The position numbers were made by a program, and so were the translations under genes. A stretch of DNA of 7,670 bases from assembly GCA_964459305.1 (NCBI GenBank), contig CAYWNA010000416.1, positions 1-7,670 of the forward strand, in the 5' to 3' direction. The notes beneath the pieces were generated by a model that saw only the letters and a program-made list of their open reading frames with translations, was not told the DNA's origin and did no database searches. The DNA is from CAYWNA01 sp964459305. Lineage in GTDB: Bacteria > Planctomycetota > Planctomycetia > Pirellulales > Pirellulaceae. Below are positions 6,574 to 7,670 of the stretch, piece by piece (the stretch's first letter is position 1; every line of letters starts with the position of its first letter).

Positions 6574-6581
6574 TCCTCCTT
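6574..6581 (-). promoter_or_regulatory. Strong ribosome binding site of the ceramidase-like gene
   Basis: AAGGAGGA, a near-perfect Shine-Dalgarno sequence, lies seven bases before the ATG at 6566. It decides the start in favour of the Tat-signal form over the ATG at 6746. It is the strongest such site in the window. Confidence 0.8.
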
Positions 6582-6603
6582 CAGCCTACGACGTGACCAG
6601 TCT

Positions 6604-6680
6604 ACCTGTCGCCGCTCACAGGCGATCTGCATCCTGACGGTCGGGCGCACATCACGCACAGGCGAGCTGCTCTCACCTGT
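6604..6680 (-). promoter_or_regulatory. Structured leader with two interchangeable hairpins
   Basis: In the minus-strand RNA, ACAGGUGAG (6680-6672) pairs with CUCGCCUGU (6666-6658) through nine pairs, one of them U-G, around a five-base loop. Further down, GCCUGU (6623-6618) pairs with ACAGGU (6609-6604). A competing short stem, UCGCC with GGCGA, uses 6625-6621 and 6613-6609. Because the motif ACAGGCGA(T/G)CTGC is present twice, the arms can also pair across the two hairpins. The U-G pair is a mismatch (C opposite A) in plus-strand RNA, so the structure favours the minus strand. The second hairpin ends 22 bases before the ribosome binding site. A role in control is inferred. Confidence 0.4.
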
Positions 6681-6861
6681 TCTCATTCCATCCCGAGTGA
6701 CCAACAACAACGTCGCTCTTGGGTTCAACCCCTTCCCCTTGACCATGGCTACTTCCTCAGAGATCGCAAGAGTCGCAACTTGTGCACCGTCGTGTGTTCG
6801 TCGACTTCCTCATTCTAGCGACGGCAAAATGTCGTGGCAGTCCCCAGAGGGAAACCACAGT

Positions 6862-7670
6862 TCATATGGATGGCTCCGAAGGGAGTCGACGCAATTCTAG
6901 CTGCATGACTGAAAACCCCGCCATATCTACTTCAAGGGCGTCGGCGTCAAAGTGGACAGGCTGCGGTGCGGGCAACTCGCTTGTCTTGAGGAGTGCTATT
7001 CTCTGTTCCTTCGTCAGTTTCTCCGGACTTCCCATGCCTTCCCAAACCGGACGAGGATCGCATGCGCCGGGTGCAATGACCGTCTTGGTGCACGACCAGG
7101 CACCTTTCGGCAGATTTGGTAGCTTCACAGTGACCGAAGTCTTGTACGGATCGTGCGTGTGGCCTTCGATAAGGTTGTAAAGCGTCACCCAGGCGCGCGA
7201 CCTGCGCGGCGAAAGGCACGCCAAGCCGGCGACGGGATCATTGGAACTCCGGCACGCCACGCGGTTTCCTTGCATCCGGTGCAATAATTCGAAGGCGCGG
7301 AAACTGGGCTTCGGGATCGTTGTCTTGGTGAACATGGCGAGTGTTCCCTGAAAGCCCTCGTGTGCGTGTGGTGGGCCGGCGCCCAGGGCAAACGGCAGGG
7401 CAAGCGTGATGTTGTGGTCCATGAATTGGCGCACTGCCATCACGCGGTAGGCCGCATCATAAGGGCGGTCGTGCATCGCGAACGGACTGGAAGAGCATCC
7501 CCACTCTGTGATGATCGTGGGCAGGTCACGAGAATCTGGGAACGCCGCAAGGGCCTCACGTACCGCATTAAGGCTCAACCGCAGATTATCGAAAACCGGA
7601 ATGCCGACGCCCACGGTGTAGATGTGCCAGGAAAGAAAGTCCGTGCGGCATCCGGTGTCTCCTGTCGCGT
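6862..7670 (-). CDS. GH39-like glycosidase, C-terminal part (cut by window edge)
   Basis: The frame is open to the right window edge, so the N terminus lies outside; 268 residues are visible. The first visible part, TDFLSWHIYTVGVG (residues 9-22), looks like the late-barrel strand DFxSxHxY of clan GH-A enzymes. LPTIITEWG follows, with E55 in the position of the GH39 nucleophile, then ALPFALGAG and PKPSFRAFELLHRMQG (the family's KPxY/F-AF-LL element). A beta-rich tail after the barrel includes AWVTLYNL and ends MAGFSVMQLELRRLP, typical of the C-terminal beta-sandwich. GTG at 7614 is an internal codon and not the start, because coding likeness continues above it. Related enzymes cut beta-xylosides or alpha-iduronides; the substrate cannot be assigned. 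The gap of 295 bases to the ceramidase-like gene leaves co-transcription open. Confidence 0.75.
   Translation of the reverse strand, partial: ATGDTGCRTDFLSWHIYTVGVGIPVFDNLRLSLNAVREALAAFPDSRDLPTIITEWGCSSSPFAMHDRPYDAAYRVMAVRQFMDHNITLALPFALGAGPPHAHEGFQGTLAMFTKTTIPKPSFRAFELLHRMQGNRVACRSSNDPVAGLACLSPRRSRAWVTLYNLIEGHTHDPYKTSVTVKLPNLPKGAWSCTKTVIAPGACDPRPVWEGMGSPEKLTKEQRIALLKTSELPAPQPVHFDADALEVDMAGFSVMQLELRRLPSEPSI

Larger units (their letters stand above)
6567..6861. other. Non-coding gap between GH39-like and ceramidase-like genes
   Basis: This 295-base stretch is the longest gap between clear genes. It holds the structured leader (6604-6680) and, near 6746-6757, a GAGGAAG-ATG pair that gives an in-frame extension without protein-like character. 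I see no convincing -35/-10 promoter pair and no terminator with a T run. If the downstream genes have their own promoter, this gap is the likeliest place for it. Confidence 0.5.

Noticed and set aside
6567..6746. Extension of the ceramidase-like protein to an upstream ATG
   Set aside because: An SD-like GAGGAAG precedes it, but the Tat motif would be deep inside the protein and the much better AAGGAGGA site lies at the internal start.
6136..6900. 254-codon plus-strand frame across the leader and gene starts
   Set aside because: Runs through the ribosome binding site and non-coding gap and has no protein-like character.

Overview
The window looks like part of a carbohydrate- and glycoconjugate-degradation locus of a planctomycete-type bacterium (Planctomycetota, or another PVC-group lineage). 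This is inferred from its contents: a secreted S1 sulfatase, two Tat-exported hydrolases, a DUF4838-type protein, a GH39-like glycosidase and a short neutral-ceramidase-like protein, all on one strand and separated by short gaps. The sequence is moderately GC-rich, and ribosome binding sites are strong for some genes and absent for others. No species can be named from the sequence alone.

All convincing genes run right to left on the minus strand. In transcription order they are: the C-terminal part of a GH39-like glycosidase cut by the window edge (6862-7670); a 295-base non-coding leader with paired hairpins (6567-6861); a Tat-exported neutral/alkaline ceramidase-like hydrolase (5127-6566); a Tat-exported family 14/42-like glycosidase (3107-4933); a Sec-exported sulfatase (1593-3038); a short GH29-like protein that keeps a signal peptide but only part of its barrel (977-1549); and a secreted DUF4838-type protein that stops early (26-781). 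Gaps of 43 to 193 bases between neighbours from the ceramidase gene to the GH29-like gene suggest one or two transcription units.

The left 1 kb looks damaged. The DUF4838 gene loses family-like sequence at a 7-base tandem repeat and then meets a stop. The GH29-like gene lacks the front of its catalytic domain and ends abruptly. Between them lies a plus-strand open stretch (807-989) that resembles the C-terminal end of a different protein and has no plausible start. Together these read as a rearrangement scar.

If the genes work together, the sulfatase would remove sulfate esters, the glycosidases would cut the exposed sugar chain, and the ceramidase-like enzyme would hydrolyse an amide or a related lipid or ester bond, all outside the cytoplasm. 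The substrate cannot be read from the sequence. No transporter, regulator, RNA gene, CRISPR array or intact mobile element is visible. A small palindrome, TTAGC-(1 to 4 bases)-GCTAA, occurs three times, with a related inverted repeat at one stop codon.
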